This document shows, one piece after another, positions 8,507 through 17,422 of a stretch of 64,000 nt of DNA. The stretch lies in NCBI RefSeq assembly GCF_022533585.1, contig NZ_CP092827.1, positions 4,861,001-4,925,000 of the forward strand, written 5' to 3'. Positions within the stretch are counted from its first letter, which is position 1. Each line of letters starts with the position of its first letter. The DNA is from Pseudomonas sp. LS.1a (GTDB taxonomy: Bacteria; Pseudomonadota; Gammaproteobacteria; Pseudomonadales; Pseudomonadaceae). Under the pieces are notes generated by a model, which worked only from the letters and a program-made list of their open reading frames with translations, was not told the DNA's origin and searched no databases. The position numbers and the translations under genes are program-made.

Positions 8507-9443
8507 CTTCGGGCAATTCGTCGGCGATGAACACCATCACGCTCTCGCGGGTTTCATCTTCGGCCCACTCGGCATCCCAGTCGAAGCCGTAGAGCTTGAG
8601 CACGCCCTGGAACACCAGCTTGCGCGCTTCACCGGCAATGTTCAGCACGCCCTTGTAGCGCAGCAGCTGCTTGCCGTGGGTTTCCAGCAGTTCGTTCATG
8701 AAGTCGCTGAGGCGGTCGATGTCCAGCGCGGTTTCCGTGCGCAGCACCAAGGTGGAGATCCGGTCCGGGGTAGCGGGCTTGAGCAGCGGGCGCAGCGCCG
8801 GCCGCAGGTTCGCGCCCAGATCGGGGTTGAGGTTGAAACCACGCACATCCAGCAGTTCAGCCAGGTCGATGCGACCATGCTCGACCACACGGATCGCGGC
8901 CCGGCCATTGATGCGGGCCAGGCGCTCGCGCAGGGCCTCGACCGCAGCGGGCTCGACCAGGTCGGTCTTGCTCAGCAGCAGGCGATCGGCAAAGCCGACC
9001 TGGGCCTGGGCGATGGTCTGGGTCAGGTGCAGCTCGGCGTGGGCGGCATCGACCAGGGTGAGGATGCCATCGAGGATATAGCGCTCACGCAGTTCCTCGT
9101 CGATGAAGAAGGTTTGTGCCACCGGCGCCGGGTCGGCCAGGCCGGTGCATTCGATTACCAGGCGGTCGAAGGCGATCTCGCCGGCATCCAGGCGTTCGAG
9201 CAGCAGGTACAAGGCGCGGGTCAGGTCGCCGTGGATGCTGCAGCACACACAGCCATTGGCCAGGGTCATCACCTGCACCGGCTCGTCGCCCAGCAGCTGG
9301 CTGTCGATGCCGGCCTCGCTGAATTCGTTTTCGATCACGGCGATTTTCAGGCCGTGCTCGGCCTTGAGCATGTGCTTGAGCAAGGTGGTCTTGCCGGCAC
9401 CGAGGAAGCCAGTGAGCACGGTTACGGGAATAGGCGTCTGCAC
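8466..9443 (-). CDS. yjiA: CobW/P47K-family GTPase (YjiA-like metallochaperone)
   Basis: The 325-residue protein is a G3E GTPase of the CobW/YjiA type. Walker A is GFLGAGKTT near residue 14; CVCCSIHGDL carries the CxCC metal-binding motif; ECTGLADP and LLSKTDLV are switch/guanine motifs. The C-terminal CobW_C domain runs from about residue 235. I chose GTG 9443: AGGAG lies 10 bases upstream, whereas the ATG at 9452 directly abuts that AGGAG and cannot use it. The order cstA-yjiX-yjiA is the same as the E. coli btsT-yjiX-yjiA locus. The metal client is unknown. Confidence 0.9.
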   Translation of the reverse strand: MQTPIPVTVLTGFLGAGKTTLLKHMLKAEHGLKIAVIENEFSEAGIDSQLLGDEPVQVMTLANGCVCCSIHGDLTRALYLLLERLDAGEIAFDRLVIECTGLADPAPVAQTFFIDEELRERYILDGILTLVDAAHAELHLTQTIAQAQVGFADRLLLSKTDLVEPAAVEALRERLARINGRAAIRVVEHGRIDLAELLDVRGFNLNPDLGANLRPALRPLLKPATPDRISTLVLRTETALDIDRLSDFMNELLETHGKQLLRYKGVLNIAGEARKLVFQGVLKLYGFDWDAEWAEDETRESVMVFIADELPEARIRAGFEALAAG

Positions 9444-9491
9444 GCAGAACATCTCCTGTGCAGTGAGAATTTTGAAGGTGTACCACGGCCC

Positions 9492-9534
9492 TTGTGGGAG
9501 CGGCCCTATCGCGACACGAGGCCGCTCCCACAAA
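9492..9534. repeat. Single REP element
   Basis: TTGTGGGAGCGGCC and GGCCGCTCCCACAA are complementary arms around CTATCGCGACACGA. It lies between yjiA and yjiX. Confidence 0.85.
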
Positions 9535-9536
9535 GA

Positions 9537-9563
9537 CCGCGCTAGCCGATCAGGCTAGCGCGG
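9537..9563 (-). terminator. Rho-independent-like terminator after yjiX
   Basis: CCGCGCTAGCC (9537-9547) and GGCTAGCGCGG (9553-9563) form an 11-bp perfect stem with a 5-base loop. Reading on the minus strand it follows the yjiX stop by a few bases and continues TCTTTGT, so it probably ends the cstA-yjiX message. Confidence 0.75.
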
Positions 9564-9567
9564 GCCG

Positions 9568-9765
9568 TTAGCAGCACTTGGGCCCGGACTTGCCGCCGTA
9601 ACGCGCTTCCTGGCGTTCGCGGAAGAACTCCTCGTACGTCATGACCGGCTTGTCCGGGTGCTTGGTCTGCATGTGCTCGACGTAGTTGTCGTAGTCGGGC
9701 ATGCCGACCATCAGGCGGGCTGCCTGCCCCAGGTATTTACCCAGTCGACCCAGGTCGTTGAACAT
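9568..9765 (-). CDS. yjiX: YbdD/YjiX (DUF466) family small protein
   Basis: The 65-residue protein ([20 protein letters not shown]...[12 protein letters not shown]) carries the DUF466 signature MPDY..Y..H....HP, here [19 protein letters not shown], and a [15 protein letters not shown] tail ending KCC. In E. coli and many proteobacteria this tiny gene directly follows a CstA-type pyruvate transporter, as it does here with a 13-bp gap. A role as a transporter accessory is likely but its mechanism is not established. Confidence 0.93.
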   Translation of the reverse strand: MFNDLGRLGKYLGQAARLMVGMPDYDNYVEHMQTKHPDKPVMTYEEFFRERQEARYGGKSGPKCC

Positions 9766-9778
9766 CGCAGCAGTCCTC

Positions 9779-11845
9779 TCAAGCGTCCGGCAGGGCCTGG
9801 AACGGGGTTTCCTTGTCGGTACGTTCCTTGCGGCCGAGGGCGGCGAAGCCGACCTTGACAGCGAAGAACAGCACGCTGAACACCACCAACAGGAACAGCA
9901 CGGTCAGGCCGGCGTTGGTGTAGGCATTGAAGATCACATGCTGCATCTGCCCGATGTCCTTGGCCGGGGCCAGTACCTGGCCGGCGTCCAGTGCAGTGCT
10001 GTACTTCTTGGCCAGGGCCAGGAAGCCGACTGCCGGGTTCGGGTCGAACAGCTTGATCAGGCCTGCGGTAGTGGTGCAGATCAGCAGCCACACGGCCGGC
10101 AGCAGGGTGACCCAGACGTAGCGCTGGCGCTTCATCTTGATCAGCACCACGGTGCCGAGCATCAGGGCGATACCGGCCAGCATCTGGTTGGAGATGCCGA
10201 ACAACGGCCACAAGGTGTTGATGCCACCCAGCGGGTCGATCACGCCTTGGTACAGCAGGTAGCCCCACAGGGCCACGCAGCCGGCAGTACCGATCAGGTT
10301 GGCGGTCCACGATTCGGTGCGTTTGAGCGCCGGCACGAAGCTGCCCAGCAGGTCCTGCAGCATGAAGCGCCCGGCACGGGTGCCGGCGTCTACCGCAGTG
10401 AGGATGAACAGGGCCTCGAACAGGATCGCGAAGTGGTACCAGAAGGCCATGGTGTTTTCACCCGGCAGCACCTGGTGCAGGATCTGCGCGATACCCACCG
10501 CCAGGGTTGGTGCGCCACCGGCACGGGCCAGCACAGTGTGCTCGCCAATGTCGCGGGCGGTGGCCTCGAGCTGCTCAGGGGTGATCAGGAAGCCCCAGCT
10601 GCTGACCGTTTGCGCCACCGACGCCACGTCGGCACCGACCACCGCGGCCGGGCTGTTCATGGCGAAGTACACGCCCGGCTCGATTACCGAAGCGGCGACC
10701 ATGGCCATGATGGCGACGAACGATTCCATCAGCATGCCGCCGTAGCCGATGTAGCGGGCGTTGGTTTCGTTGTCCAGCAGCTTCGGCGTGGTCCCCGAGG
10801 AGATCAGCGCGTGGAAGCCGGACACCGCACCACAGGCGATGGTGATGAACAGGAACGGGAACAGGGTGCCCTTCCACACCGGGCCGGTGCCGTCGGTGAA
10901 CTGGGTCAGCGCCGGCATTTTCAGCTCGGGCGCGATGATCAGGATACCGATGGCCAGGCCAACGATGGTGCCGATCTTGAGGAAGGTCGACAGGTAGTCA
11001 CGTGGCGCCAGTACCAGCCATACCGGCAGTACTGCGGCGACGAAACCATAGCCCACCAGCATCCAGGTGATCTGCACGCCGGTGAAGGTGAACGCCGGAC
11101 CCCAGGTCGGATCTGCGGCAATCTGGCCCCCCAGCCAGATCGAGGCCAGCAGCAGCACCACGCCGATGACCGAAATCTCACCGATGTGGCCCGGGCGGAT
11201 GTAGCGCATGTAGATGCCCATGAACATCGCGATCGGGATGGTCGCCATCACCGTGAACATGCCCCACGGGCTTTCGGCCAGGGCCTTGACCACGATCAAC
11301 GCCAGCACCGCAAGGATGATGATCATGATCAGGAAGCAGCCGAACAGGGCAATGGTGCCCGGAATGCGGCCCATCTCCTCGCGCACCATGTCGCCCAGCG
11401 AACGGCCGTTACGGCGGGTGGACAGGAACAGGACCATGAAGTCCTGCACCGCACCGGCCAGCACCACGCCGGCGATCAGCCACAGCGTGCCGGGCAGGTA
11501 GCCCATCTGCGCGGCGAGTACCGGGCCGACCAAGGGACCTGCGCCAGCGATGGCGGCGAAGTGGTGACCGAAGAGGATGTGTTTGTTGGTCGGGACGTAG
11601 TCCAGGCCGTCGTTGTTGAGCACCGCCGGGGTGGCTCGGCGCGGGTCGAGTTGCATCACCTTGGTGGCGATGAACAGGCTGTAGTAACGATAGGCGACCA
11701 GGTAGAGGGCCACCGCCGCGACCACGATCCACAAGGCATTGATCGCCTCGCCGCGACGCAGGGCAACCACACCCAGCGCACAGGCTCCTATGACTGCCAG
11801 CGCCAGCCACGGAATGTGGCGTAGCAGGCTATTATTGTTGTTCAT
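9779..11845 (-). CDS. cstA: CstA-type carbon starvation / pyruvate transporter
   Basis: The 688-residue inner-membrane protein has about 16-18 hydrophobic segments and the CstA signatures ([20 protein letters not shown] near residue 85, [34 protein letters not shown]). The family imports pyruvate with protons (E. coli BtsT, CstA) and some peptides have been proposed. The start is ATG 11845; codons 2-5 encode NNNN and contain a Crc/Hfq CA motif, so translation is probably repressed when preferred carbon is available. It is followed by yjiX and then the yjiA GTPase. Confidence 0.95.
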   Translation of the reverse strand: MNNNNSLLRHIPWLALAVIGACALGVVALRRGEAINALWIVVAAVALYLVAYRYYSLFIATKVMQLDPRRATPAVLNNDGLDYVPTNKHILFGHHFAAIAGAGPLVGPVLAAQMGYLPGTLWLIAGVVLAGAVQDFMVLFLSTRRNGRSLGDMVREEMGRIPGTIALFGCFLIMIIILAVLALIVVKALAESPWGMFTVMATIPIAMFMGIYMRYIRPGHIGEISVIGVVLLLASIWLGGQIAADPTWGPAFTFTGVQITWMLVGYGFVAAVLPVWLVLAPRDYLSTFLKIGTIVGLAIGILIIAPELKMPALTQFTDGTGPVWKGTLFPFLFITIACGAVSGFHALISSGTTPKLLDNETNARYIGYGGMLMESFVAIMAMVAASVIEPGVYFAMNSPAAVVGADVASVAQTVSSWGFLITPEQLEATARDIGEHTVLARAGGAPTLAVGIAQILHQVLPGENTMAFWYHFAILFEALFILTAVDAGTRAGRFMLQDLLGSFVPALKRTESWTANLIGTAGCVALWGYLLYQGVIDPLGGINTLWPLFGISNQMLAGIALMLGTVVLIKMKRQRYVWVTLLPAVWLLICTTTAGLIKLFDPNPAVGFLALAKKYSTALDAGQVLAPAKDIGQMQHVIFNAYTNAGLTVLFLLVVFSVLFFAVKVGFAALGRKERTDKETPFQALPDA
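11835..11842 (-). promoter_or_regulatory. Crc/Hfq CA motif at cstA codons 2-4
   Basis: On the minus strand AACAACAA immediately follows the cstA ATG and extends as AACAACAATAATA. It fits AAYAAYAA and would place Hfq-Crc over the initiation site. Confidence 0.5.
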
Positions 11846-12023
11846 GGTTTGCTTCCAGCTGGTGGATTGGAAAAGACCGCCCATCGAGTCTAGGGCGAGT
11901 CATCGCGCATTGCCACACTTGCTTTGGTCTAGAGCCTCTGCGGCCAGATTGCGGTACCTGATGCACATACCACTCTAACTATAGTCAGGATGTCCCCTGA
12001 GGACCTATTCGAGGATCTATCCC

Positions 12024-12383
12024 ATGAGCGAACACGAACGCCGCCGCTTTCAGCGCATCGATTTCGACGCCCCCACCGAACTGCGCCAGGGCCTGCAACG
12101 CTGGCCTGCCAAGCTGCTGGACCTTTCACTCAAGGGTTTGCTGATCGAGCGCCCGGCCAACTGGGATGCCGACCTGACCCAGGATTTCGACGCCATCATT
12201 CAACTGGACCCCGATACACGTGTGCAGATGCAAGTTGAACTGCGCCATGAAGAACCGGACCGCCTGGGCTTCATCTGCCTGTACATCGACCTCGAGTCGA
12301 TGAGCCATTTGCACCGTCTTGTGGAATTGAACGTGGCCGACAGCACCGAAATGATGCGTGAGCTGCGCGAACTCATCGAATAA
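12024..12383 (+). CDS. PilZ domain c-di-GMP-binding protein
   Basis: The 119-residue protein is a stand-alone PilZ domain. The two ligand motifs are present: the arginine motif in ERRRFQRIDF (RxxxR, residues 6-10) and DLSLKGLL (D-x-S-x-x-G, about residues 33-38). It would bind cyclic di-GMP through these residues. It is a monocistronic gene opposite cstA; its target is unknown. The yfi diguanylate cyclase system elsewhere in the window could supply ligand, but no link is shown. Confidence 0.9.
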   Translation: MSEHERRRFQRIDFDAPTELRQGLQRWPAKLLDLSLKGLLIERPANWDADLTQDFDAIIQLDPDTRVQMQVELRHEEPDRLGFICLYIDLESMSHLHRLVELNVADSTEMMRELRELIE

Positions 12384-12430
12384 TGAAATCTCTTAGCTAG
12401 CTAATGGCTTCCTCACCTTGTGTTTCCTGT

Positions 12431-12466
12431 CTACCCAGACAGCTTTAAGCCTGGGTAGCAGCGTTT
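12431..12466 (+). terminator. Possible terminator after the PilZ gene
   Basis: CTACCCAG and CTGGGTAG form an 8-bp stem around AGACAGCTTTAAGC-like loop bases, followed by CAGCGTTTTG. The short T-run is some bases away, so support is moderate. Confidence 0.5.
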
Positions 12467-12567
12467 TGTACACACCCCTCTAGTACAGCCTCTGAAGAGT
12501 TGGTACGCGTTCTGCATTGGATGCTCACACACCTTGCGGGCGCTCTTGTGCGCGCTCCAATCAAAAT

Positions 12568-12579
12568 ATTGTATACAAT
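12568..12579. promoter_or_regulatory. Palindromic operator candidate upstream of the xanthine/uracil permease
   Basis: ATTGTATACAAT is a perfect 12-bp palindrome 67 bp upstream of the permease ATG, in an AT-rich stretch. The shape fits a GntR- or LacI-type repressor site; the regulator is not identified. Confidence 0.45.
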
Positions 12580-12622
12580 TCTTGTGGAAATCATTTGCAG
12601 GAAGTGTCTACAGTAGCGCCAC

Positions 12623-12630
12623 AACAATAA
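12623..12630 (+). promoter_or_regulatory. Crc/Hfq CA motif upstream of the permease start
   Basis: AACAATAA fits AAYAAYAA and lies 17 bases before the ATG at 12647, next to the AGAGAG ribosome site. Confidence 0.4.
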
Positions 12631-12646
12631 ACAGAGAGCCTGCTCC

Positions 12647-14164
12647 ATGACTACGTCCACTAGCACGTCTCCCGCCAAGCGCCCCGAGGATGAAAACCTC
12701 GGCCTTGGGGCCAACCTGGCCTATGGTCTGCAGCATGTGCTGACCATGTACGGGGGGATCGTCGCGGTACCCCTGATCCTGGGGCAGGCCGCGGGCCTGA
12801 ACGGCGCCGAAATCGGCATGCTGATCGCCGCTTCGCTGTTTGCCGGTGGCCTGGCCACCCTGCTGCAAACCCTCGGTTTGCCGTTCTTCGGCTGCCAGTT
12901 GCCGCTGGTGCAGGGTGTTTCGTTCGCCGGTGTGGCAACCATGGGGGCAATCCTCAGCAGCGAGGGCGGCGGTGGCCTGCCAGGCGTGCTCGGCGCGGTC
13001 ATGGCAGCGTCGCTGATCGGCTTTCTGATCACCCCGGTGTTCTCGCGCATCACCAAGTTCTTTCCACCGCTGGTGACCGGCATTGTCATCACCACCATCG
13101 GCCTGACCCTGATGCCCGTGGCCGCCCGCTGGGTAATGGGTGGCAACAGCGCATCGCCGGAGTTCGGCAGCGTGGCCAATATCGGCCTGGCAGCACTGAC
13201 CTTCGCCATCGTGCTGCTGTTGAGCAAGCTGGGCAGCGCGGCCATCTCGCGCCTGTCGATCCTGCTGGCCATGGTGGTCGGCACCCTGATCGCCTGGGCG
13301 CTGGGCATGGCCGACTTCAGCAAGGTCACCGAGGGCCCGATGTTCGCCTTCCCCACGCCGTTTCATTTCGGCATGCCGGAATTCCACATCGCCGCAATCC
13401 TGTCGATGTGCATCGTGATCATGGTGACCTTGGTTGAAACCTCGGCCGACATCCTCGCCGTGGGTGAGATCATCGACACCAAGGTCGACTCCAAGCGCCT
13501 GGGCAACGGCCTGCGCGCCGACATGGCGTCGAGCGTCCTGGCGCCGATCTTCGGCTCGTTCACCCAGAGCGCATTCGCCCAGAACGTCGGCCTGGTAGCC
13601 GTGACCGGGGTCAAGAGCCGCTACGTGGTGGCCACCGGTGGCGTGATCCTGGTGGTGCTGGGCCTGTTGCCGATCATGGGCCGGGTGATAGCAGCAGTCC
13701 CTACCCCGGTACTGGGTGGCGCAGGCATCGTGCTGTTCGGCACCGTGGCGGCCAGCGGTATCCGTACGCTGTCCAAGGTCAGCTACAAGAACAACGTCAA
13801 CCTGATCATCGTCGCTGCCTCGCTGGGCTTCGGCATGATCCCGATTGCCGCACCGACCTTCTACCACCACTTCCCGAACTGGTTCGAGACCATCTTCCAC
13901 TCGGGCATCAGCTCGGCGGCGATCATGGCCATCCTGCTGAACCTGATCTTCAACCACTTCACCGCCGGCAACTCGGACCAGCAGTCGGTGTTTGCCGCCG
14001 CGTACGAGCGCACCATCCAGTACTCGGACATTTCAGCGCTGCGTGATGGCGACTACTTCAAGGATGGCAAGCTGTTCGATGCCGAGGGTAATGAAGTGCC
14101 GATGCTGGAACTGGACGAGCATGGCAATGAAACGGTCAGGCGCAGTGCGGTTGCCGAGCATTGA
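12647..14164 (+). CDS. NCS2 nucleobase:cation symporter (xanthine/uric acid/uracil type)
   Basis: The 505-residue inner-membrane protein has the NCS2 layout of about 14 membrane segments. GLQHVLTMYGG near residue 28 holds the conserved Gln-His, and QNVGLVAVTGVKSRYV near 320 is the NCS2 signature Q-N-x-G-x4-T-G. It also carries VETSADILAVGEI (VETTGD-like) motif typical of the xanthine/urate subgroup. It probably imports oxidised purines with protons. The gene is monocistronic, with a palindromic operator candidate upstream and a strong terminator downstream. Exact substrate cannot be told from sequence alone. Confidence 0.92.
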   Translation: MTTSTSTSPAKRPEDENLGLGANLAYGLQHVLTMYGGIVAVPLILGQAAGLNGAEIGMLIAASLFAGGLATLLQTLGLPFFGCQLPLVQGVSFAGVATMGAILSSEGGGGLPGVLGAVMAASLIGFLITPVFSRITKFFPPLVTGIVITTIGLTLMPVAARWVMGGNSASPEFGSVANIGLAALTFAIVLLLSKLGSAAISRLSILLAMVVGTLIAWALGMADFSKVTEGPMFAFPTPFHFGMPEFHIAAILSMCIVIMVTLVETSADILAVGEIIDTKVDSKRLGNGLRADMASSVLAPIFGSFTQSAFAQNVGLVAVTGVKSRYVVATGGVILVVLGLLPIMGRVIAAVPTPVLGGAGIVLFGTVAASGIRTLSKVSYKNNVNLIIVAASLGFGMIPIAAPTFYHHFPNWFETIFHSGISSAAIMAILLNLIFNHFTAGNSDQQSVFAAAYERTIQYSDISALRDGDYFKDGKLFDAEGNEVPMLELDEHGNETVRRSAVAEH

Positions 14165-14188
14165 CTGCTGACTGAGCGGTGAGGTGGG

Positions 14189-14218
14189 GGGGCCGATGCG
14201 CATCGTCGGCCCCTTTTT
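14189..14218 (+). terminator. Rho-independent terminator after the NCS2 permease
   Basis: GGGGCCGA and TCGGCCCC form an 8-bp stem with a 9-base loop, followed by TTTTT. Confidence 0.88.
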
Positions 14219-14224
14219 CGTTTT

Positions 14225-14334
14225 GCCTGTGCCGGCCCTTTCGCGGGTAAACCCGCTCCCACAGGGTTTGCACAACCCTGAAGCTGATGCGGTACCTGTG
14301 GGAGCGGGTTTACCCGCGAAAGGGCCGGTACAAG
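14225..14334. repeat. REP pair (BIME)
   Basis: Two mirrored REP units (CGGCCCTTTCGCGGGTAAAC... and ...GTTTACCCGCGAAAGGGCCG) lie between the convergent permease and radA genes. Confidence 0.92.
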
Positions 14335-14341
14335 CTACAAA

Positions 14342-15712
14342 TTACTCAAATAGCGCATCCAGGGCCTGCTCCAGCCGGGTCACGGCAATCACCTGCAACC
14401 CCGCCGGCGCCTCTTTCGGCGCATTGCCCTTGGGCACGATGGCCCGCTTGAAGCCGTGCTTGGCCGCCTCCTTCAAGCGCTCCTGGCCACTGGGCACCGG
14501 CCGCACCTCGCCGGACAGGCCGATCTCGCCAAACACCAGCAGGCCATGGGCCAGGGGACGGTTGCGCAGGCTGGACATCACCGCCGCCAGCAGCGCCAGG
14601 TCCGAAGCCGTTTCCAGCACCTTCACCCCGCCGACCACGTTGAGGAACACGTCCTGGTCATGGGTAGGAATACCGCCATGGCGGTGCAGCACTGCCAGCA
14701 ACATGGCAAGGCGGTTCTGGTCCAGGCCCAGGGTCACCCGGCGCGGGTTGGCCAGGTGGCTGTCGTCGACCAGCGCCTGCACTTCAACCAGCATCGGCCG
14801 GGTGCCCTCCCAGGTCGCCATCACCACGCTGCCCGGCACTTCCTCCTGGGTGCGGTTGAGGAAGATCGCCGACGGATTGGACACTTCTTTAAGGCCACGG
14901 TCGGTCATGCCGAACACGCCCAGCTCGTTGACCGCGCCAAAGCGGTTCTTCACCGCCCGCAGCAGGCGCAGGCGGCCATCGGACTCGCCCTCGAAATACA
15001 GCACGGTATCGACCATGTGCTCAAGTACCCGTGGCCCGGCCAGCGAGCCCTCCTTGGTCACGTGGCCGACCAGGAAAATCGCCGTACCGCTCTGTTTGGC
15101 GTAGCGCACCAGCAACGCCGTGCTCTCGCGTACCTGAGCCACGCCGCCGGGCGCCGATTGCAGCTGCTCGGTGAAAATGGTCTGGATCGAGTCGATTACC
15201 ATCACCCGTGGCTTTTCCTGGCGCGCCGTGGCGATGATGGTCTCGATACAGGTTTCGGTCATCACCTTGAGCTGGTCCTGGGGCAGGCCCAGGCGCCGCG
15301 AGCGCATGGCCACCTGCTGCTGCGACTCCTCGCCGGTGACATACAGCGCCGGCATGCCCACGGCAATGTTGCACAAGGTTTGCAGCAGGATGGTCGACTT
15401 GCCGATGCCGGGGTCGCCACCGATCAACACCACCGAGCCATCCACCAGGCCACCGCCCAGCACGCGGTCCAGTTCGGTGCTGCTGGTGGTGAAGCGCGGG
15501 ATTTCCTCGACGCTGACTTCGGCCAGGGTCTTGATCTGCGCCTGCTGACCGGTCCAGCCGGCACGGCCGCTACTGGGCGCAGCGGCGCCGCCGCTTTCGA
15601 TCATGGTCTCGACCAAAGTGTTCCAGGCCCCGCATTCGCCACACTGGCCGGCCCATTTGGGGAAGGTCGCACCGCACTCGGTGCAGCCATACAAGCGCTT
15701 GGCCTTGGCCAT
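14342..15712 (-). CDS. radA: DNA repair protein RadA
   Basis: The 456-residue protein is RadA/Sms, a RecA-like hexameric helicase that helps branch migration in recombination. From ATG 15712 the order is: a four-Cys zinc finger (Cys10, 13, 24, 27; C-TECGATFPKWAGQCGEC), the ATPase core with Walker A GGDPGIGKST near residue 95, the family-specific KNRFG motif, and a C-terminal Lon-protease-like domain. The length equals that of E. coli RadA. A track extension to 15826 is spurious. It is divergent from mscL. Confidence 0.97.
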   Translation of the reverse strand: MAKAKRLYGCTECGATFPKWAGQCGECGAWNTLVETMIESGGAAAPSSGRAGWTGQQAQIKTLAEVSVEEIPRFTTSSTELDRVLGGGLVDGSVVLIGGDPGIGKSTILLQTLCNIAVGMPALYVTGEESQQQVAMRSRRLGLPQDQLKVMTETCIETIIATARQEKPRVMVIDSIQTIFTEQLQSAPGGVAQVRESTALLVRYAKQSGTAIFLVGHVTKEGSLAGPRVLEHMVDTVLYFEGESDGRLRLLRAVKNRFGAVNELGVFGMTDRGLKEVSNPSAIFLNRTQEEVPGSVVMATWEGTRPMLVEVQALVDDSHLANPRRVTLGLDQNRLAMLLAVLHRHGGIPTHDQDVFLNVVGGVKVLETASDLALLAAVMSSLRNRPLAHGLLVFGEIGLSGEVRPVPSGQERLKEAAKHGFKRAIVPKGNAPKEAPAGLQVIAVTRLEQALDALFE

Positions 15713-15889
15713 GGCTGGGGGTCTCCTGGAAAAAACCGCCATGATAGCCGAGCTGGACGTGCCTCGAACGCCTCGGGATGCGACAAAACTATTCGTTCTA
15801 ACCGCAGTCAGTAGCCCAGAGCACAACGCATGAAGCGTTCAAGTGGCTTACACTGCGTAAACCTTACCTTTTGTTACAAGGAACCAAAC

Positions 15890-16309
15890 ATGGGCATGAT
15901 CAGTGAGTTCAAGGCCTTCGCGGTCAAAGGCAATGTCGTCGACATGGCGGTCGGTATCATCATCGGCGCGGCCTTCGGCAAGATCGTCTCGTCTTTCGTC
16001 GGTGACGTGGTCATGCCGCCACTGGGCCTGTTGATCGGTGGCATGGACTTCAGCGACCTGGCAGTTACCCTGAAGGCTGCCGAAGGTGACGTTCCGGCGG
16101 TGGTGCTGGCCTATGGCAAGTTCATCCAGACCGTGATCGACTTCGTGATCGTGGCCTTTGCCATCTTCATGGGGGTGAAGGCGATCAACAAGCTCAAGCG
16201 TGAAGAGGCCGTGGCGCCGACTGCACCGCCTGTGCCGACTGCCGAAGAGACCTTGCTGACCGAGATCCGCGATTTGCTCAAGGCGCAGAACCAGAACCGT
16301 TTGCCCTGA
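15890..16309 (+). CDS. mscL: Large-conductance mechanosensitive channel
   Basis: The 139-residue protein starts [26 protein letters not shown]..., the typical MscL N-helix and pore-lining TM1 with [13 protein letters not shown]2 ([20 protein letters not shown]) follows, then a Lys/Glu-rich C-terminal helical bundle ([14 protein letters not shown]). It opens under membrane tension to release solutes on osmotic downshock. ATG 15890 is preceded by AAGGA; the 20-codon upstream extension is not MscL-like. Monocistronic. Confidence 0.97.
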   Translation: MGMISEFKAFAVKGNVVDMAVGIIIGAAFGKIVSSFVGDVVMPPLGLLIGGMDFSDLAVTLKAAEGDVPAVVLAYGKFIQTVIDFVIVAFAIFMGVKAINKLKREEAVAPTAPPVPTAEETLLTEIRDLLKAQNQNRLP

Positions 16310-16325
16310 GGTTAGATAGGGAGCG

Positions 16326-16395
16326 CTGTGGGAGCGGGCAGGCCCGCGAAGAATCCAACGCGGTGGATGGCACCGGCTCCGCCGGTGTTCGCGGG
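16326..16395. repeat. Degenerate REP pair
   Basis: CTGTGGGAGCGGGCAGGCCCGCGAA is followed by a second hairpin, CACCGGCTCCGCCGGTG, and TTCGCGGGC. It lies between the convergent mscL and fpr genes. Confidence 0.75.
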
Positions 16396-16432
16396 CAGAT
16401 CGGACCGCCGCACCGCCGCTCCCCCAACGGCC

Positions 16433-17209
16433 TTACCAGTAATTCTCTACCGCCACCTGCCCCGGCCGCTTGCTCAGGCTCAATTGCAGGTCGCGCGCCT
16501 TCAGTACCTTGCGCGTATCGTCAATCATCTGCGGGTTGCCACACAGCATCACCCGCGAATGTTCCGGCGACAGCTCCAGCCCCGCCGCCTTCTCCAGTTC
16601 GCCATTCTCGATCAGCGTGGTAATACGCTGGTTCAACGCCCCCGGGTGCTGTTCACGGGTCACCACCGGAATGAACTGCAACTTGCCGGCGAACTCGGCC
16701 AGGTAATCGCGCTGCTCCAGCCCGGCGATTTCATCCACATAGGCCAGCTCTTTCGCTTCGCGCACCGAATACACCAGCTTGATGTTGTCGAAACGCTCCC
16801 AAGCCTCGAAGTCCTGCAGGATCGACATGAACGGCGCAATGCCAGTACCGGTCGCCAGCAACCACAGGTCGCGGCCACCGACGAAGCGGTCGAGGGTAAG
16901 GAAGCCGAAGGCCTGGCGATCGATCAGCAGAGCATCGCCCGCCCCCAGCCTGCTCAGCTCACTGGTGAATTCCCCACCAGGCACCACGATGGAGAAGAAG
17001 TCCAGGTGCTCGTCATGGGGCGCGCTGACCATGGAGTAGGCACGCCACACTACACTGCCATCGGCCTTGGTCACGCCCAGGCGGGCGAACTGGCCGGAAC
17101 GGAAGCGGAACCCCGCATCGCGCGTAACCCGCAGGCTGAAGAGGTTCGGCGTCAGTGGCTGAACATCGAGCAGGGTCTGGCGGGTGAACTTTTCGGCGCT
17201 AGCGGTCAT
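16433..17209 (-). CDS. fpr: Ferredoxin/flavodoxin--NADP+ reductase
   Basis: The 258-residue enzyme is a bacterial (Fpr-type) FAD-dependent ferredoxin-NADP reductase that moves electrons between NADPH and ferredoxin or flavodoxin. The FAD site is RAYSMVSAP (R-x-Y-S) near residue 53, and the NADP domain begins with LLATGTGIAPFMSIL. The protein ends VENYW; a C-terminal aromatic residue stacks on FAD in this family. The start is ATG 17209; the preceding 26 codons in the frame are not family-like. It is divergent from ppoR with a 213-bp gap. Confidence 0.93.
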   Translation of the reverse strand: MTASAEKFTRQTLLDVQPLTPNLFSLRVTRDAGFRFRSGQFARLGVTKADGSVVWRAYSMVSAPHDEHLDFFSIVVPGGEFTSELSRLGAGDALLIDRQAFGFLTLDRFVGGRDLWLLATGTGIAPFMSILQDFEAWERFDNIKLVYSVREAKELAYVDEIAGLEQRDYLAEFAGKLQFIPVVTREQHPGALNQRITTLIENGELEKAAGLELSPEHSRVMLCGNPQMIDDTRKVLKARDLQLSLSKRPGQVAVENYW

Positions 17210-17422
17210 ATCGGGCTCCAGGTTTGGCGTGCGCACAGTGTCGCGCAAAGTAGCGCGGATAAAAACCACTGCTTTGTAGGGCCTCATCTGCGGCGATCCT
17301 GCCGAAGTCGCAGAAAATCCTGAGTGCTATAACAAAAAATTCCCAGCGGGATCGTAGGTCTTTTCCTACAATCATCCGGGCACCCAAACGGAATGAATCC
17401 TGGAACCCAAGGAGTTGTTCAG

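Noticed and set aside
9701..11824. 707-codon plus-strand frame opposite cstA
   Set aside because: Antisense of a well-supported membrane protein; composition is His/Gln/Asp-rich as expected of a shadow frame.
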